Below are positions 32,566-44,150 of a DNA stretch of 64,000 nt, piece after piece; the stretch's first letter is position 1, and each line of letters starts with the position of its first letter. Under the pieces are notes generated by a model that was not told the origin of the DNA, ran no database searches, and was given only the letters and a program-made list of their open reading frames with translations. Source of the DNA: Elephas maximus indicus (lineage: Eukaryota > Chordata > Mammalia > Proboscidea > Elephantidae); NCBI RefSeq assembly GCF_024166365.1, contig NC_064844.1:744001-808000 (forward strand), in the 5' to 3' direction. A program made the position numbers and the translations under genes.

Positions 32566-34107
32566 TCTCTTTTGGCTCAGTTATTCCTATATTAATGGAA
32601 GTGGTTATTTGTGTTTAAGCATCAGATAACATTTTTAAATGAAGTTTGACATCTTGTTGATTCACAAATAGAATTTTACGCTTATTGTTAGGGGTGAAGG
32701 CAGCAGCTGTGTAAAGTGAACATGCTTCTAAGTTACACCTTTGGCCCCCAAGAAACAAATCCCTTCTGTGACAGTTTGACTTTGCCTGTATTTGGGATTG
32801 GAGGCTACATTTTATCCTTGTCTGATCTGGTTAGGAGCTGAATGTAATAAAGCCTAGGGACTAGCTTCAGAATGAGAACAGAGGTCCAGGAAACCATTCC
32901 AGATACTCCTGATTAACTGTATTCTTTTAAAATGTGTCCCTTAAAAGTCAAACCCTTTTTTAAGGTGGCTGGAGGGACCGGGGTAAGATGTGTGGAGAAC
33001 ACATAAAACATAGAGCTGAGTGGGGAAAGAAACCAGCTTGGATGATGTGACTTCTAGGGGATTAAAGTAGCCCCTGACCCTGGACAAATCGAAGCATCTC
33101 AACTGCTGCTTCATGTGTTTGGGAACCGGTGGCTTTGTGGTTGCCGTGCACCTGATTCTGTGTGTTCAGCAGGAATGTGATTACAGTGAGGCGCTGGCGG
33201 CTGGTGGTGGAATTGTCACCGTCCCTGCCGAAGACCCAGGTTGAATTTTTTGTTTTGGGCTAATGCACCTCATGTGTAGTCACTGCCTGTCAGTGGAGGC
33301 GTATGTGTTGCTATGATGATGGGCAAATTTTCAGCTGAGCTTTCAGGCTAAGGCTAAGAAGAAGGTTCTGGCAGTTTACGTCAGACAGTTGGCCGGTGAA
33401 ACCCCGTGGATCACAACTGCCTGTTCCCGTCGTGCACGAGGTCACTGGGAGCCCGGGGGCCGGCGTGATGGCAGCGAACAGACACACCTGATGGTGGAGA
33501 TGACTCGGGATCCAGCAGTGCTTTGCTCCATTGTGCGTAGGGTCACTGAGTCAGGCCAGCTTGGGGTAGTTAAGAATAACATAGTGGAACTTTCTGCATC
33601 AGCAAATGAGAATTTAAATACAACTTGAGAATTGGAAACAATTTGCTTCTCAGAGGCCTGTGGTAGACCTGATGTTTTTACAATTTCAGATCAGAGTTGG
33701 GCTTACTGATTTATTATTGGGTCCATACCTAAAAATATCTTTTAAAGAGGTTTTCATTGGCTTTTTCCTTGATAAATTTAACCAAGAGTTTAGGTCCATA
33801 TTGTTGGTTCTAGTTGCATTAGCTTATAAAGTCCAGATTACTAGCTAAGAAAAGCTGTAACTGTCTCTCCTTCCACAGTGGCCTTGGATGGTGGTCCCTT
33901 CCTCTCCCCACTCCCCAGACCCCTAGTGTTGTAAGGAACCAAGCTTTGGCTTGGGAACCAGGCTAATCCACTTTGAATTAGAATTGATTGGGAACTCAAT
34001 CGCTGCTAAAAGCAAGTTTACACCTTCCACCTAAAGCACAATAAAAATGTTTTTTAAAAGGCGTTTTTTGGTTGCTAATGACCTCTTCTGAAATCAGATG
34101 TCTGAAC
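32566..34107 (+). other. Intergenic, no gene seen
   Basis: It contains an alternative AATAAA at 32846 and an L1-3'-end-like stretch near 33990-34060 (cacctaaagcacaataaaaa). The open frame at 33389-33628 has no recognisable domain. Confidence 0.7.
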
Positions 34108-34260
34108 CTTGTTGTGTTCCATCAAGTATACTCCAACTGAGCGACCCTATAGGACAGAGTAGAACTGCCCTATAGGTTTCCAAGGAGCAACTGGTGGATT
34201 TGAACTGCTGACCTTTTGGTTAGCAGCCTGAGCTCTTCACCAGTATGGCACCAGGGCTCC
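34108..34260 (-). repeat. AfroSINE, short form
   Basis: The reversed copy includes aggacagagtagaactgccc and ends ggcaccagggctcc. Confidence 0.9.
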
Positions 34261-35347
34261 ATCCGAGCCTTAGACTTAGCCTGATAATCCTGACCTAATG
34301 TCCATGTTTTGAGTAGGTCAGTGTGAACTCTTAAGACTGACAAAGAGGCCTTAGGAAATCCTAGCTTGTCGCTTGGACTGGGAGCGTAGGTATCTGACCC
34401 TGCGGGTCTTGGCTTGGATGCTGCTGAAGGAAGTCCGAAGACCGCTGGCTTTTTGGGAATCCCGAGTTCACAGACTTTCATTGCCTGTTACTGTCTGCTA
34501 TGAGCTGTTTCAGCCCCAACATTAGTGCCAAACTGAAATCGCCTGAAACTGCTGCACCCAAAAAACAACAGACTCGGGCTCCTGTGATTGAGGAGATTCC
34601 TCTGTGGGACGGTAAACGAGGAACATGCCATGGGTGCTGCTGGGCCTTCTGGGTCACATGCAGATAACCACGGAAAAGAGTTCTCTGATTAAACCATCTG
34701 AAATTGAGCGGCTGATAACTGTACTCATGTGATTCTCCCCAAAACTGCAAGTTGGGGGGCATGTCACTGGGAGTGACTCCCCCCTCCCCGACTCCTGACA
34801 GATGGGACTCCGGACCCCTAGGGTGGATGTCTCGCTGCATGTTGACTGGTATCTGGCTTTCCAGATGCTGGAATTGGCAGCAGTGAACTCAGAGACACGT
34901 CCTTGGCCTTTCCCCAGGTTTAATTTAAAAAAAAAAGTTTACGTTTGTATTAACAGGGTAATTACAGCTATAGACAAAATCATTCCCTCAATGTTTAAAA
35001 TATAGAAACAATAGAAAAAGTAATTCAGAAGTGAACTAAATTCACTTAGAGCACAATAAAGATTTTTTTTAAAAAGAACTAAAATATCGAATTTGCTAAG
35101 TGTTTTATATCTTTAAAGTGGATCTCATCAGAGGTAAACTTTCAATTCCTTGAGTGAGGGTTCTTTCGCTGGAGTAATGAGCAAACAAAAGATAACGGCT
35201 AAAAGTGGAAAAAAGACATTAAATTTAGGGTGGGAATTTGCTTAATTGAATGTTAATTGTGTTTGGGCGAATCTCCACGTATTTGGCAGGAAAGCATTCC
35301 AATAACGGCCATTTTAAATGTTGAGTTGTATTCAGTTTTGAGATCTA
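34261..35347. other. Intergenic, no gene seen
   Basis: An A-rich piece near 35030-35070 (agagcacaataaagattttt) resembles an L1 3' end. The rest is unassigned, and the open frames have no recognisable domains. Confidence 0.6.
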
Positions 35348-35511
35348 AAAAAAAAAAAAACCCTGTTCCCATGAAGCTGATTCTGACTCAGCTATGCTGT
35401 AGGAGAGGGTAGAACTGCCCCATAGGGTTTCCAAGGAGTAGCTGGTGGATTCGAACTGCCAGCCTTTTGGTTAGCAGCCGAGCTCTTAACCTCTATGCCA
35501 CCAGGGCTCCT
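35348..35511 (-). repeat. AfroSINE, short form
   Basis: An A run precedes the reversed tail, and the copy ends gccaccagggctcc. It is well preserved. Confidence 0.92.
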
Positions 35512-35767
35512 TTTAGAAGTAAAAGGATCGTTTGTCACAATTGATTGTCATAAATTGTGAGAAGAACTGGCATTCCCTTCCGTGGTGAATAAGTCAGTCT
35601 TAGTCTAGATATACCAATTAACTATGGACTCTTGGACAAATCATTTGAACTATGAGTTTTGCCTGAAAAATGAGATCCTAAAGCTATATTCCAGGATGGT
35701 TGCAAGAATGAGATATAAATAAATCTTTGCAAACATGCCTCTTAGGATTTTTTTTTTTTTTCATATT

Positions 35768-36021
35768 TTGTTAGCTGCCATCGAGTTAGCCCCAGCTCAC
35801 GGTGACTCCACACACCACAAGATTGGACCTTTGTGATCTGAAGGGTTTTCATTGATTTTTTGGAAGCAGATTGCCTGGCATTTCTTCCTACTTTGCCTTA
35901 GTCTGGAAGCTCCACTGAAACCTGTTCGGTATCAACACGCAAGCCTCCACTGACAGATAGGTGGTGGCTGCACTTGTGAACCTGGTCCCCCGCGTGGGAG
36001 GTGGGAATTCTACCACTGAAA
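35768..36021 (-). repeat. SINE with tRNA-Gly-like head and RTE-like tail
   Basis: On the - strand it opens with ttcagtggtagaattcccac and continues to cacgcgggggaccaggttca, a close match to tRNA-Gly-GCC. It then runs through a body to a tail (tcgatggcagctaac in - strand sense) resembling the AfroSINE/RTE tail. This differs from the tRNA-Asn-type head of the other copies. Confidence 0.65.
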
Positions 36022-36034
36022 GGAGGAAGAAATG

Positions 36035-36187
36035 AAGGAGGTTTTAGCCCTTTTCAACAGGGTGCCCTGAGAGGGCCTCCCTGAAAAGACGAAGTAAAGG
36101 TGCATTGGCTGAAAATTGACACCAGGTCTCCCACATAGAAGGCGAGAATTCCACCACTGAACCCTGGCTGCCCTCCTTCATGTCTCA
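36035..36187 (-). repeat. Second tRNA-Gly-derived unit
   Basis: In - strand sense it reads ttcagtggtggaattctcgc, then cttctatgtgggagacctgg and ends near ccaatgcacc. This follows the tRNA-Gly-GCC pattern through the anticodon arm, with a decayed T arm. It adjoins the previous unit in the same orientation. Confidence 0.6.
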
Positions 36188-37164
36188 CGATGTATGAACT
36201 CAGGGTGTATCTTACAATCCATGGCATCTTACTGTTCCCAGGGGCCAGGCAGAACTCCTGACAAGTGTCCTTGCCTGTCCACGTGTGAATTTGGCCATTG
36301 CTGCTTGTGTGCATTGTGAGATTAATTGCCACTTGAAAGGTCTTCAAAATGATGGCTCAGCGACAAAATAAAATGTTACTGTCTGTGAACTAAGGCACAC
36401 AAAACAGGACATTAATTTGATATTAAGGAAGCAAATAAATGTTCCTTGTTGGGGGATAACCACAATTACATATTTTCTTACAAAGCGACAACCAAATTTT
36501 TTATGGGACCTCAGCAAAGAAGATGTCCACAAAATACGTGCAAAAGAATTGTCTACCAAATATCAAGCAATTCAGTTTTATTCAGGAGAGATTGTGAAAT
36601 ATCCCTGAATAAGTTAAATTTCAAAAAGAGAGAGGCTGCTAGAACCAGTTGATGCGTTTTGTGGGGCTGTCGTAAACATACTGTGTCAGAACTGGCAGTG
36701 TTTCCTCACTCTTAGTGGTACATAAAAAAAAGGGACATTTTGCAGGCCATGCGAGCTTTGACGAAACAAAGCAGTAAATAACCCGAATGAGAGCTCAGTC
36801 TTCACAGACTGCCCTTCCTCCACTTTGAGTCTAATACTTTGAGGGACTGGTTTACCCAGGACACAGACGTTGGTGGCTGGAAGCCAACATAGAGATAAGC
36901 AAGGGTAGAGTTGGGAAAACTGATTCAAAATTTAATACTGAAAGCAATTAGTTGGTTAAATCGGGTGGTCTGCTGTAGTGGGAGTGGGCCTTCCTCCAAA
37001 GATGTTACCAGCTGAATCCATTCTACAGAGTGTACAGGCCTAAATCTTCATGGAAAAGAGCTTCATATTAAATAATAACAAGGATTTCAGTGCTTAGAAG
37101 CACCAAAAGGTCTTTGGATTACAAATAATTATATAAAATTATATTTAAATACTATTGGTAAATA

Positions 37165-37333
37165 TGGAGCCACGGTGGCACAGTGGTTAAGAGCTCAGTT
37201 GCTAAAAAAAAGTCAGCAGATCGAATCCACTAGCCACTCCTTGGAAACCTTGTGAGGCAGTTCTACTCTGTCCTGTAGGGTCATTATGAGTCAGAATGGG
37301 CTCCATGGCAATGGGTTTGGTTTGGTTTTTTGG
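37165..37333 (+). repeat. AfroSINE, short form
   Basis: The head gagccacggtggcacagtgg and tail atgagtcagaatgggctcca lead into a GT-rich tail. A small A-rich expansion sits in the anticodon region. Confidence 0.92.
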
Positions 37334-38685
37334 TATTGGTGAATGTATTTTTTTGTAATCTAGGTTTTATTGTAAAATTTCTCAGCATTTTTTGCACTTT
37401 GTCTTTTTGTCTCGGGTTCATTCTGGGTAAATTCAGGGAATTGATGTCTTGTGCATACTCAAATTTCCTCAATTGTCCTGAGAATGTTTTTCGTGACTTA
37501 AACATTTTTCCAAATGAGAATCCAGTGTAGATTCATGCTTTGCATTTATGGTCATTGAGCTTCTAATTTCAGTAGGCATTTTCACCTCTTAAAAGTCCTA
37601 TTTCTTTGTTTTTCAAATCTTTTTCTTAATAGTATTTTCTCATGTTTATTGAGACATAGTTTATATTCACTATCTTTGGTTACTGAGGTTGGCAGAAACC
37701 CCTGCTACCTCCCACTGGCGACCTTGGCTTCAAAGCCCACTTGTTTTGATTTAAACTTTCTCTTCATTTTGGGGGCTTTGGTGCATTCCCTAGGGTATTT
37801 CTTACTTGCTTCCAAAGTAGTTATATATTTAAGAGAACATTTTTATAAGTGAACATTTTAAGGTTGGTGTGGTTATTTAGGGGGGTGAGGGGCTTCATAT
37901 AACAGTGACTTAAGTTTATCCCACTCTCATGTCGATGTTAAGTTCAGAGTTAACCAATCCAGAACCTATGAAATGTAGTTTTATGATATCACTGGGAGCC
38001 CCAGAAAAGTAGGAATTTTCTGCCCTATTGTTCTTATACCTCACGGTCGAGAATGGCTCAGTAGTTCCAGCCACGACATCTGCATTGCAGGTAGCAGGAG
38101 GAAGAAAGTCCCAGAAAACCTACATTTTCCAGTACATCTCTCCTGGCCCCACCCAAGAGCTGAGAACTGGAATCTTGAAGCAGAAAATTAGTACTTTATT
38201 AAGGAGGAAGGGGAAGTTGATTAAAGAAGAAACTAGCAGTCTTAACCAAAAATTGACTGAACAGAAACGAATGACTGAAAATAAAAAGCGAAAAGGCAAG
38301 CAACTCCATGCAAAGAATAAAACAAGCCTTTTCTAAGTGTTAGTACTGATAACGGCAATGGACCTGCCCTGTGGCAGTGACAGCTACCTTGGAGTGATTT
38401 CACCATCCAACATTTGAAAAAGAAAATCCATTTATACTGAATGGCAGACAAAACCGTTAACTCCTCGTCTTTGTCACCAGTTACTGTGTGGATCATCAAG
38501 ATGCGTAAAAAGAAGCTACTGAAACCAATATCCTGACTTTACAGATGAAAACTTTCAAACCTACAAAACAAAAACTAAAACAGAGGTTGAGGGGATGAGG
38601 GAAAGGCTATGCCCAAAAAGAGTTGGAAAAGTTTATATAGGGAATCTGTCATTTCTGGTGGAAGGAAGGTCATTTGGAAAAAAGT
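37334..38685. other. Intergenic, no gene seen
   Basis: A + strand frame at 38028-38336 ends in a Lys-rich stretch, but I see no family and no flanking splice or retrocopy features. Otherwise nothing is recognised. Confidence 0.6.
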
Positions 38686-39222
38686 TAGGGGCTGTGGGGT
38701 CAGCTTTGACTCATGGCAACAACAGAAGGAAACACTGCCCGGCCCTGCACCATCCTCACAATCGTCGTTATGCTTGAGCCCATCGTTGCAGCCACTGTGT
38801 CAATGCTTCATACTGAGGGTCTTCTTTTTCACTGAACCTCTACCAAGCATGATGTCCTTCTCCAGGAACTGGTCCCTCCTGATAACATGTCCAAAATACA
38901 TGACATGTACTTCCAAGGAGCATTCTGGTTGTACTTCTTCCAAGACAGATTTGTTCATTATTCTGGCAGTCCATGTATAGTCAATATTATTCGCCGACAC
39001 CATAATTCAAAAGCATCAATTCTTAGGTCTTCCTTATTCATTGCCCAGCTTTCGAATGCATATAAGGCTACTGAAAATACCATGGCTTGAATCAGGCGCA
39101 CCTTAGACCTCAAAGTGACATCTTTGCTTTTTAACACTCTAAAGAGGTCTTTTGTAGCAGATTTGCCCAGTGCAATATGTCGTTTGATTTCTTGACTCCT
39201 GCTTTCCTGGGTATTGATTGTG
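38686..39222 (-). mobile_element. RTE (BovB-like) LINE, 3' part
   Basis: On the - strand a frame in 38800-39003 reads YFGHVIRRDQFLEKDIMLG, the typical end of an RTE reverse-transcriptase ORF. The preceding part encodes the IQAMVF-like stretch. The 3' region ends near gactcatggcaac (tail complement at 38705). It is truncated and frame-broken. Confidence 0.8.
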
Positions 39223-39626
39223 GGAAAATGGCTATCAAAAATTCCAGAGTCCCTTCACACAAAGATTAGGCTGGACTATAAGACATAAAATGATACTCGT
39301 GAAGAGTGTGCTTCTTAACTCAGTTCTTGGTCTCCCTCGCTTTGGTCTTAGTATACTAATGAGGCCAGCCTTATTCAGTGTGCCCAATCAGTTAAGACCA
39401 GTGTAAACCATAAGGAAATATCATTCCTAAATGCGTTTCACCTTTTTTAGGATTTTGCTTGCTCATAAACACAGAAAGAAGCGGCGTGCCTCTTTACCTT
39501 GTTTCCTGGCCTATGGTAATGGTCCACAAGAAATCCTTGTGTTCCTGAGTCCACCTCAAGTTTGGGCCTTCATCAGGAACACTTTCACAGGTGGAATCAG
39601 TACCCCGAGCATTAAAGTTAAGCAGA

Positions 39627-39785
39627 AAACCCTGGAGGCGTAGTGGTTAAGTGCTACAGCTGCTAACCAAAGGGTCGGTCGGCAGTTCGTATCCACCAGG
39701 CGCTCCTTGGAAACTCTATGGGGCAGTTCTACCCTGTCCTATAGGGATGCTATGAGTCGGAATCGACTGGATGGCACAGGGTTTG
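39627..39785 (+). repeat. AfroSINE, short form
   Basis: It runs from aaccctggaggcgtagtgg to tcgactggatggcacagggt. The join ccaccaggcgctccttggaa shows the loss of the central block. Confidence 0.93.
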
Positions 39786-39823
39786 TTTTCTTTTTTTTTT
39801 TTTTAACCAGCCTTTTTTTTTCA

Positions 39824-40025
39824 AGGAGCCCTAGTGGTGAAGTGGTTAAGTGCTTGGCTGCTAACCAAAAGGTCAGCGGTTTGAACCCACCAGCTGCTCC
39901 ATGGGAGAAAGATGTGACAGTCTGCTTCCATTAAGATTTTATAGCCTTGGAAACCCTTGGGGAAGTTTGACTCTGTCCTATAGGGTCGCTATGAGTCAGA
40001 ATCCACTCAAAGACAATGAGTTTGG
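39824..40025 (+). repeat. AfroSINE, long form, well preserved
   Basis: It has the head ggagccctagtggtgaagtg, B box ggtttgaaccc, the full central block (agatgtgacagtctgcttcc) and tail atgagtcagaatccactcaa. It lies 38 bases downstream of a short-form copy, giving a direct comparison. Confidence 0.94.
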
Positions 40026-40104
40026 ACCTGCCCTTCTGATTGCCTCAAGCATTCCAGATAGTGGGTTTTTTTTAAGGACCTCAGAACAGAAATAATTAGA
40101 GTTA

Positions 40105-40302
40105 TTGTTGTTAGGTGCTGTTGAGTTGGTTCCCACTCATAGCGACCCCACGTAAAACAGAAGGAAGCACTGCTCAGTCCTGAGCCATCCTCACAATCGT
40201 TGCTATGTTTGAGCCCATTGTTGCAGCTACAGTGTCAATTCATCTCCTTGAGGGTCTTCCTCTTTTGTTGACTCTCTACCAAGCATGATGTCCTTCCCAA
40301 GG
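40105..40302 (-). mobile_element. RTE LINE 3' end
   Basis: The segment reads gttgttaggtgctgttgagt then ccactcatagcgaccccacg, and continues with caagcatgatgtccttccca, which also occurs in the RTE piece at 38686-39222. Its 3' tail matches the AfroSINE tail. Confidence 0.8.
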
Positions 40303-41497
40303 GTGGATTATCCCATAAGCAAGGTAAGCACAGGCTTACTTGTGCTTACTTACTAATCTGTAGTGAGCAATTTCACATGGGTTTCACTTTGATGTTTTAT
40401 CTTAAAGATCTTATAGGTCTCTGTGCTTCCTGACAGCCAAGGTAAAGACAAAAAGAGCTCTCTTAGAACTTAGATCGCTTTTACTACAGGGTTCATTTTT
40501 AACTCCTGGAAATGCAAACTTGAACCCCAAAGCTTATATTAATCTAAAACTTACAAACTTTGTTTATATAATTACATGAAGCCATAATGCATATCTAGGG
40601 TGGGAAATGATGTTAGTTCATAAATGTATCTGTTAACATTTGCTTAAATTGTCCATTAACTCTCTAATTTGTTGTTGTTGTGTTTGCTTCTTTCCTTTCT
40701 TAGTTCTTCAAAGCTAAAAATACTCAGGGTAACCTCTGAGGCAATTGCGTCTTGTCTCCATGAAGCACCTGTATGAAAAATTGAAGGAGCTTCCAGAAGT
40801 TTTCTAAATTTGCTCATCACAAAATAAGTTGGTTATTAATATTAATGACTTACCAGCTTCACTGGAATCATAACTGTTTAGTAGATACAGAGTTACTTAA
40901 TAGATGTAAAGTCACAACTTCAGAAAGGATTTGTAGAATTTGGTAATTCTGAGCTATCCTTCTAAATTTCTCAGGTTACCTTTGGAAAGCAAACTTCACA
41001 ATGTGCCTGGACTGTGGCTTGTTTCAGAATGCCCATGGAATTTTGGAGACATGGATTTCAGAATAACCTTGAAAAATATGCTTTCAAGCACTGAGCAAAG
41101 CCCACCTGTGGTCCTGTGAAAGTATATGGTTTTTATGAAATGCCTGGAAGAGGAGCTGAAAGCCACGAGATAAATTTGAAAAGTGCTATTTCTTCTCAGT
41201 CTCACCTCAACAATTCCTTGGGGCTTAGACCTGGGCCTTCTCATTTCACTCCTGCGTCTACTGAAGTAGTCTCTACTCTGTGGCTTCAAATACCATACAT
41301 AGCTGCCTTTTCAAATTGGCAGCTCCTGCCCAGACTTCTTTTCTACCTCCCTGATCCACACAGCTTAGTATCTCAAGCGCAGCCTGAGACTGAACCCTGC
41401 CCACCCCAACCCCTCAAAAAATCAAAACAACTTGGTTCTCCTTCAGTGTTTCTTTTATCAGTGCGACCAACATCCCTCGTTCATCTTTCTCCCGTGA
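40303..41497. other. Intergenic, no gene seen
   Basis: No recognisable repeat or gene. The frame at 41116-41535 has no domain and overlaps a SINE remnant at its end. Confidence 0.6.
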
Positions 41498-41571
41498 CGC
41501 AGCTGGTGGCTGGGACCCGTGGACATTTCGGTTAGCAGCCAAGCACTTAACCACTGTGCCACCAGGACTCC
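41498..41571 (-). repeat. AfroSINE head fragment
   Basis: Only the tRNA-like head remains, ending accactgtgccaccaggact. Confidence 0.8.
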
Positions 41572-41984
41572 ATAGTGTGAAGACTGCTGATGCTCAAATC
41601 CCTCACGATTCAGGCTACGCCGACTGCCTTCCCAAGTCTGCCATGCGCTAAGAGGAGGAGTAGTGTGGAGCTTGACACGAAGCTCGTGAAGTTTAAGCTT
41701 CAGGGCTTCTCCTTCGCACAAGCACCTTCCAAGGCCGTGGACAGATCTTAGCTCTGTGCGGTGCCTGTAGTTTTTGTCATCTTGTCTAAAATTTGTGGTG
41801 GTTATGATTTTTTCATTCTCAGTAAGTATTTGCTTTTGTACCTAACTTTTAATTTACAGTTTTGTATTCTTTTCCTTAAAGTGCCCCCCCTCCGCCCTAG
41901 GTTGTCTAAGCTTCAGACCCCACAGAACCTGGACCCACCCCAACACATACTATTTTACATTTACTTTTTTTCCTCTCCCGATCC

Positions 41985-42120
41985 CTGGCTAGTGCGAATT
42001 GTTAACATGGTTAACGTGCTTGGTTGTATCTGGAACATTGGAAGTTCAAGTCCACCCATAGGTACCTGAGAAGAAAGGCCTGGCAATCACCATGAGTCCC
42101 CATTGACTCCATGGCATAGC
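41985..42120 (+). repeat. Degenerate tRNA-derived SINE
   Basis: A weak A box (tagtgcgaattgttaacatg), a B-box-like aagttcaagtcc, and a tail (catgagtccccattgactcc) suggest an old AfroSINE-like copy. Confidence 0.55.
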
Positions 42121-42204
42121 TAATTTGCATGGTTATATGGACGTACATCAAGTACTCAGCATGCTCCCTGGACATAGGAACTCAAATGTTAATTTCCTTC
42201 TTTC

Positions 42205-42890
42205 CATTTCCTATTTGTCACCAGCAGGAGACAGCACAGCGGGCTTCGGGCCCACGTAGTGAGAAAGCTGAGTGTCTTTGGGCTGAGGCTTGCCAGCAGA
42301 GTGGGGTGCCTTCATTGATGGGGCTAGGTTTGCTGACCCATGGAGCTGGAGCTGAGTGCCTTTGGGCTGCAGCTTGCTGGTAGAGTGTGGTGCCTCTGGG
42401 CACTTATCAGCAGAGCTGAGAGAGCTTCGTAACACTTGCCCTAGCAGGGCAGAGGCCAAGGGGCCAGAGAGAGGCATGCCTGTGGACACAGCTGAGGAGA
42501 GGCTGTCCTGGTGGAAGACCTGTATCCTGAGCGTTCCTGAACCTGAAGGTAACCTGTTACTTTCCCTGCAAACCCCGTAATTGTGAGTATGGTCTACGAA
42601 CTCTGTGCGGCCATTGCAATGAATTATCGAACCCAGCAGAGGAGTAGACAGTGCCGTGGGAGGGAGGGTTGGTGTCAGAATTGGTAAAAAGGCTGGGAGG
42701 TGATGTCAGGATTTGTTAACAAGTTTGGAGGGTGGAGGCATGTCTGACCTCCACCTCACAGGACTCAGCTCAGGCTCTTGATCTTGATTTCCCTTCCTTC
42801 CTGTGAAGTCAGAGGTGGTCAGATGCCACCCCCAAACATGGCCAGCCCCCACCTGAGTCAGGTTATTAGCATAAACCCTCAGGTGTGATC
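42205..42890. repeat. Dispersed repeat, LTR-like, unassigned
   Basis: The part at 42610-42670 (caatgaattatcgaaccca, agaggagtagacagtgccgt) recurs diverged near 59878-59930, followed in both by matching downstream text (caggagtcagc/caggactcagc; cttcctgtgaagtcagag). An LTR-type element is one explanation. The front part contains an internal repeat of ctgagtgcctttgggctg. I cannot name the family. Confidence 0.45.
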
Positions 42891-42959
42891 TGGAGCTCTT
42901 AGAGATGAATTACTAAGGAATTTCCAGGGTTTTTGAGAAGACCAAATTCTCTGAGAGAA

Positions 42960-43040
42960 GTTAAATTCTTTACCCCACACCCATTTTTTTCTATTGGATT
43001 ATCTTTTTCTTTTTGATTTTTGCTAGTTCTTTACGTATTC
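42960..43040 (-). mobile_element. Old L1 fragment, left of the inserted L1
   Basis: The text ctattggattatctttttct and tttacgtattctggatgtta is reversed L1 sequence, which resumes after 43739. Confidence 0.6.
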
Positions 43041-43056
43041 TGGATGTTAACCTTTT

Positions 43057-43723
43057 TTTCTTTTTTTAATAATTTTTATTGTGCTTTAAGTGAAAGTTTA
43101 CAAATCAAGTCAGTCTCCCACATATAAACTTATGTACACCTTACTACATACTCCCATTTACTCTCCCCCAATGAGTCAGCCCGCTCCCTCCTTCCAGTCT
43201 CTCCTTTCTTGACTGTTTTGCCAGTTTCTAACCCTCTCTACCCTCCCATCTCCTCTCCAGACAGGAGATGCCAACACAGTCTCAAGTGTCCACCTGATAC
43301 AAGTAGCTCACTCTTCATCAGCATCTCTCTCCAACCCATTGTCCAGTCCCTTTCATGTCTGATGAGTTGTCTTCAGGAATGGTTCCTGTCCTGGGCCAAC
43401 AGAAGGTTTGGGGACCATGACTGCCGGGATTCCTCTAGTCTCAGTCAGACCATTAAGTATGGTCTTTTTATGAGAATTTGGGGTCTGCATCCCACTGATC
43501 TCCTGCTCCCTCAGGAGTTCTCTGTTGTGCCCCCTGTCAGGGCAGTCATCGGTTGTGGCCGGGCACCAACTAGTTCTTCTGGTCTCAGGATGATGTAGGT
43601 CTCTGGTTCATGTGGCCCTTTCCATCTCTTGGGCTGTTAGTTATCTTGTGACCTTGGTGTTCTTCATTCTCCTTTGATCCAGGTGGGTTGAGACCAATTG
43701 ATGCATCTTAGATGGCCGCTTGT
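43057..43723 (-). mobile_element. 5'-truncated L1 3' UTR copy
   Basis: It opens with the tail complement aataatttttattgtgcttt and covers about 670 bases of the same 3' UTR found at 49638-50650. Direct repeats tggatgytaayctttt at 43041-43056 and 43724-43739 (14 of 16 identical) are the target-site duplication. No ORF2 remains. Confidence 0.88.
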
Positions 43724-44150
43724 TGGATGCTAATCTTTTGTAGTTAAATTAGTTACATGTGTTACAAATATATTCTCATTTGTAATTGTAACTTTTAAAT
43801 GCTGTTTATTGAATATATCACATTTACATTTTAACGTGGTAAAATCTGCCAGTCTTTTCCTTTATGGCTTGTACTTTTCATGTCTTCAAAATTCTTCCCC
43901 ACCCTGAAATTATGCTTCATCCTAAAAGGTTTAAAGTTTTTCTTTTTCACACTTACTCAGAAACTCTTGGAATTGATTTTTGCATAAGGTTTGAGACAGG
44001 GATCTTTGTTTAATTTTTTTCCATATGGATGACCATCTGTCCAGCATAATTTATTGAATAGTTCCCTCCTCACTGCTTGGTAGTGCCACCAATGTCATAT
44101 ATTGTTTCAAAGTATTTATTGCCTGTCTGGGGGCTCTCTATTCTGTTCCT

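Noticed and set aside
36099-36172. A functional tRNA-Gly-GCC gene
   Set aside because: The T arm and acceptor stem are decayed, and the unit sits in a SINE-like context beside a second copy.
38028-38336. A 102-codon Lys-rich + strand frame as a gene or retrocopy
   Set aside because: No family recognised, no poly-A tail, no flanking repeats and no splice sites that would extend it.
39824-39900. tRNA-Asn-like heads of AfroSINEs as tRNA genes
   Set aside because: The A and B boxes are present because the SINE derives from a tRNA, but acceptor stems do not pair and all lead into SINE bodies.
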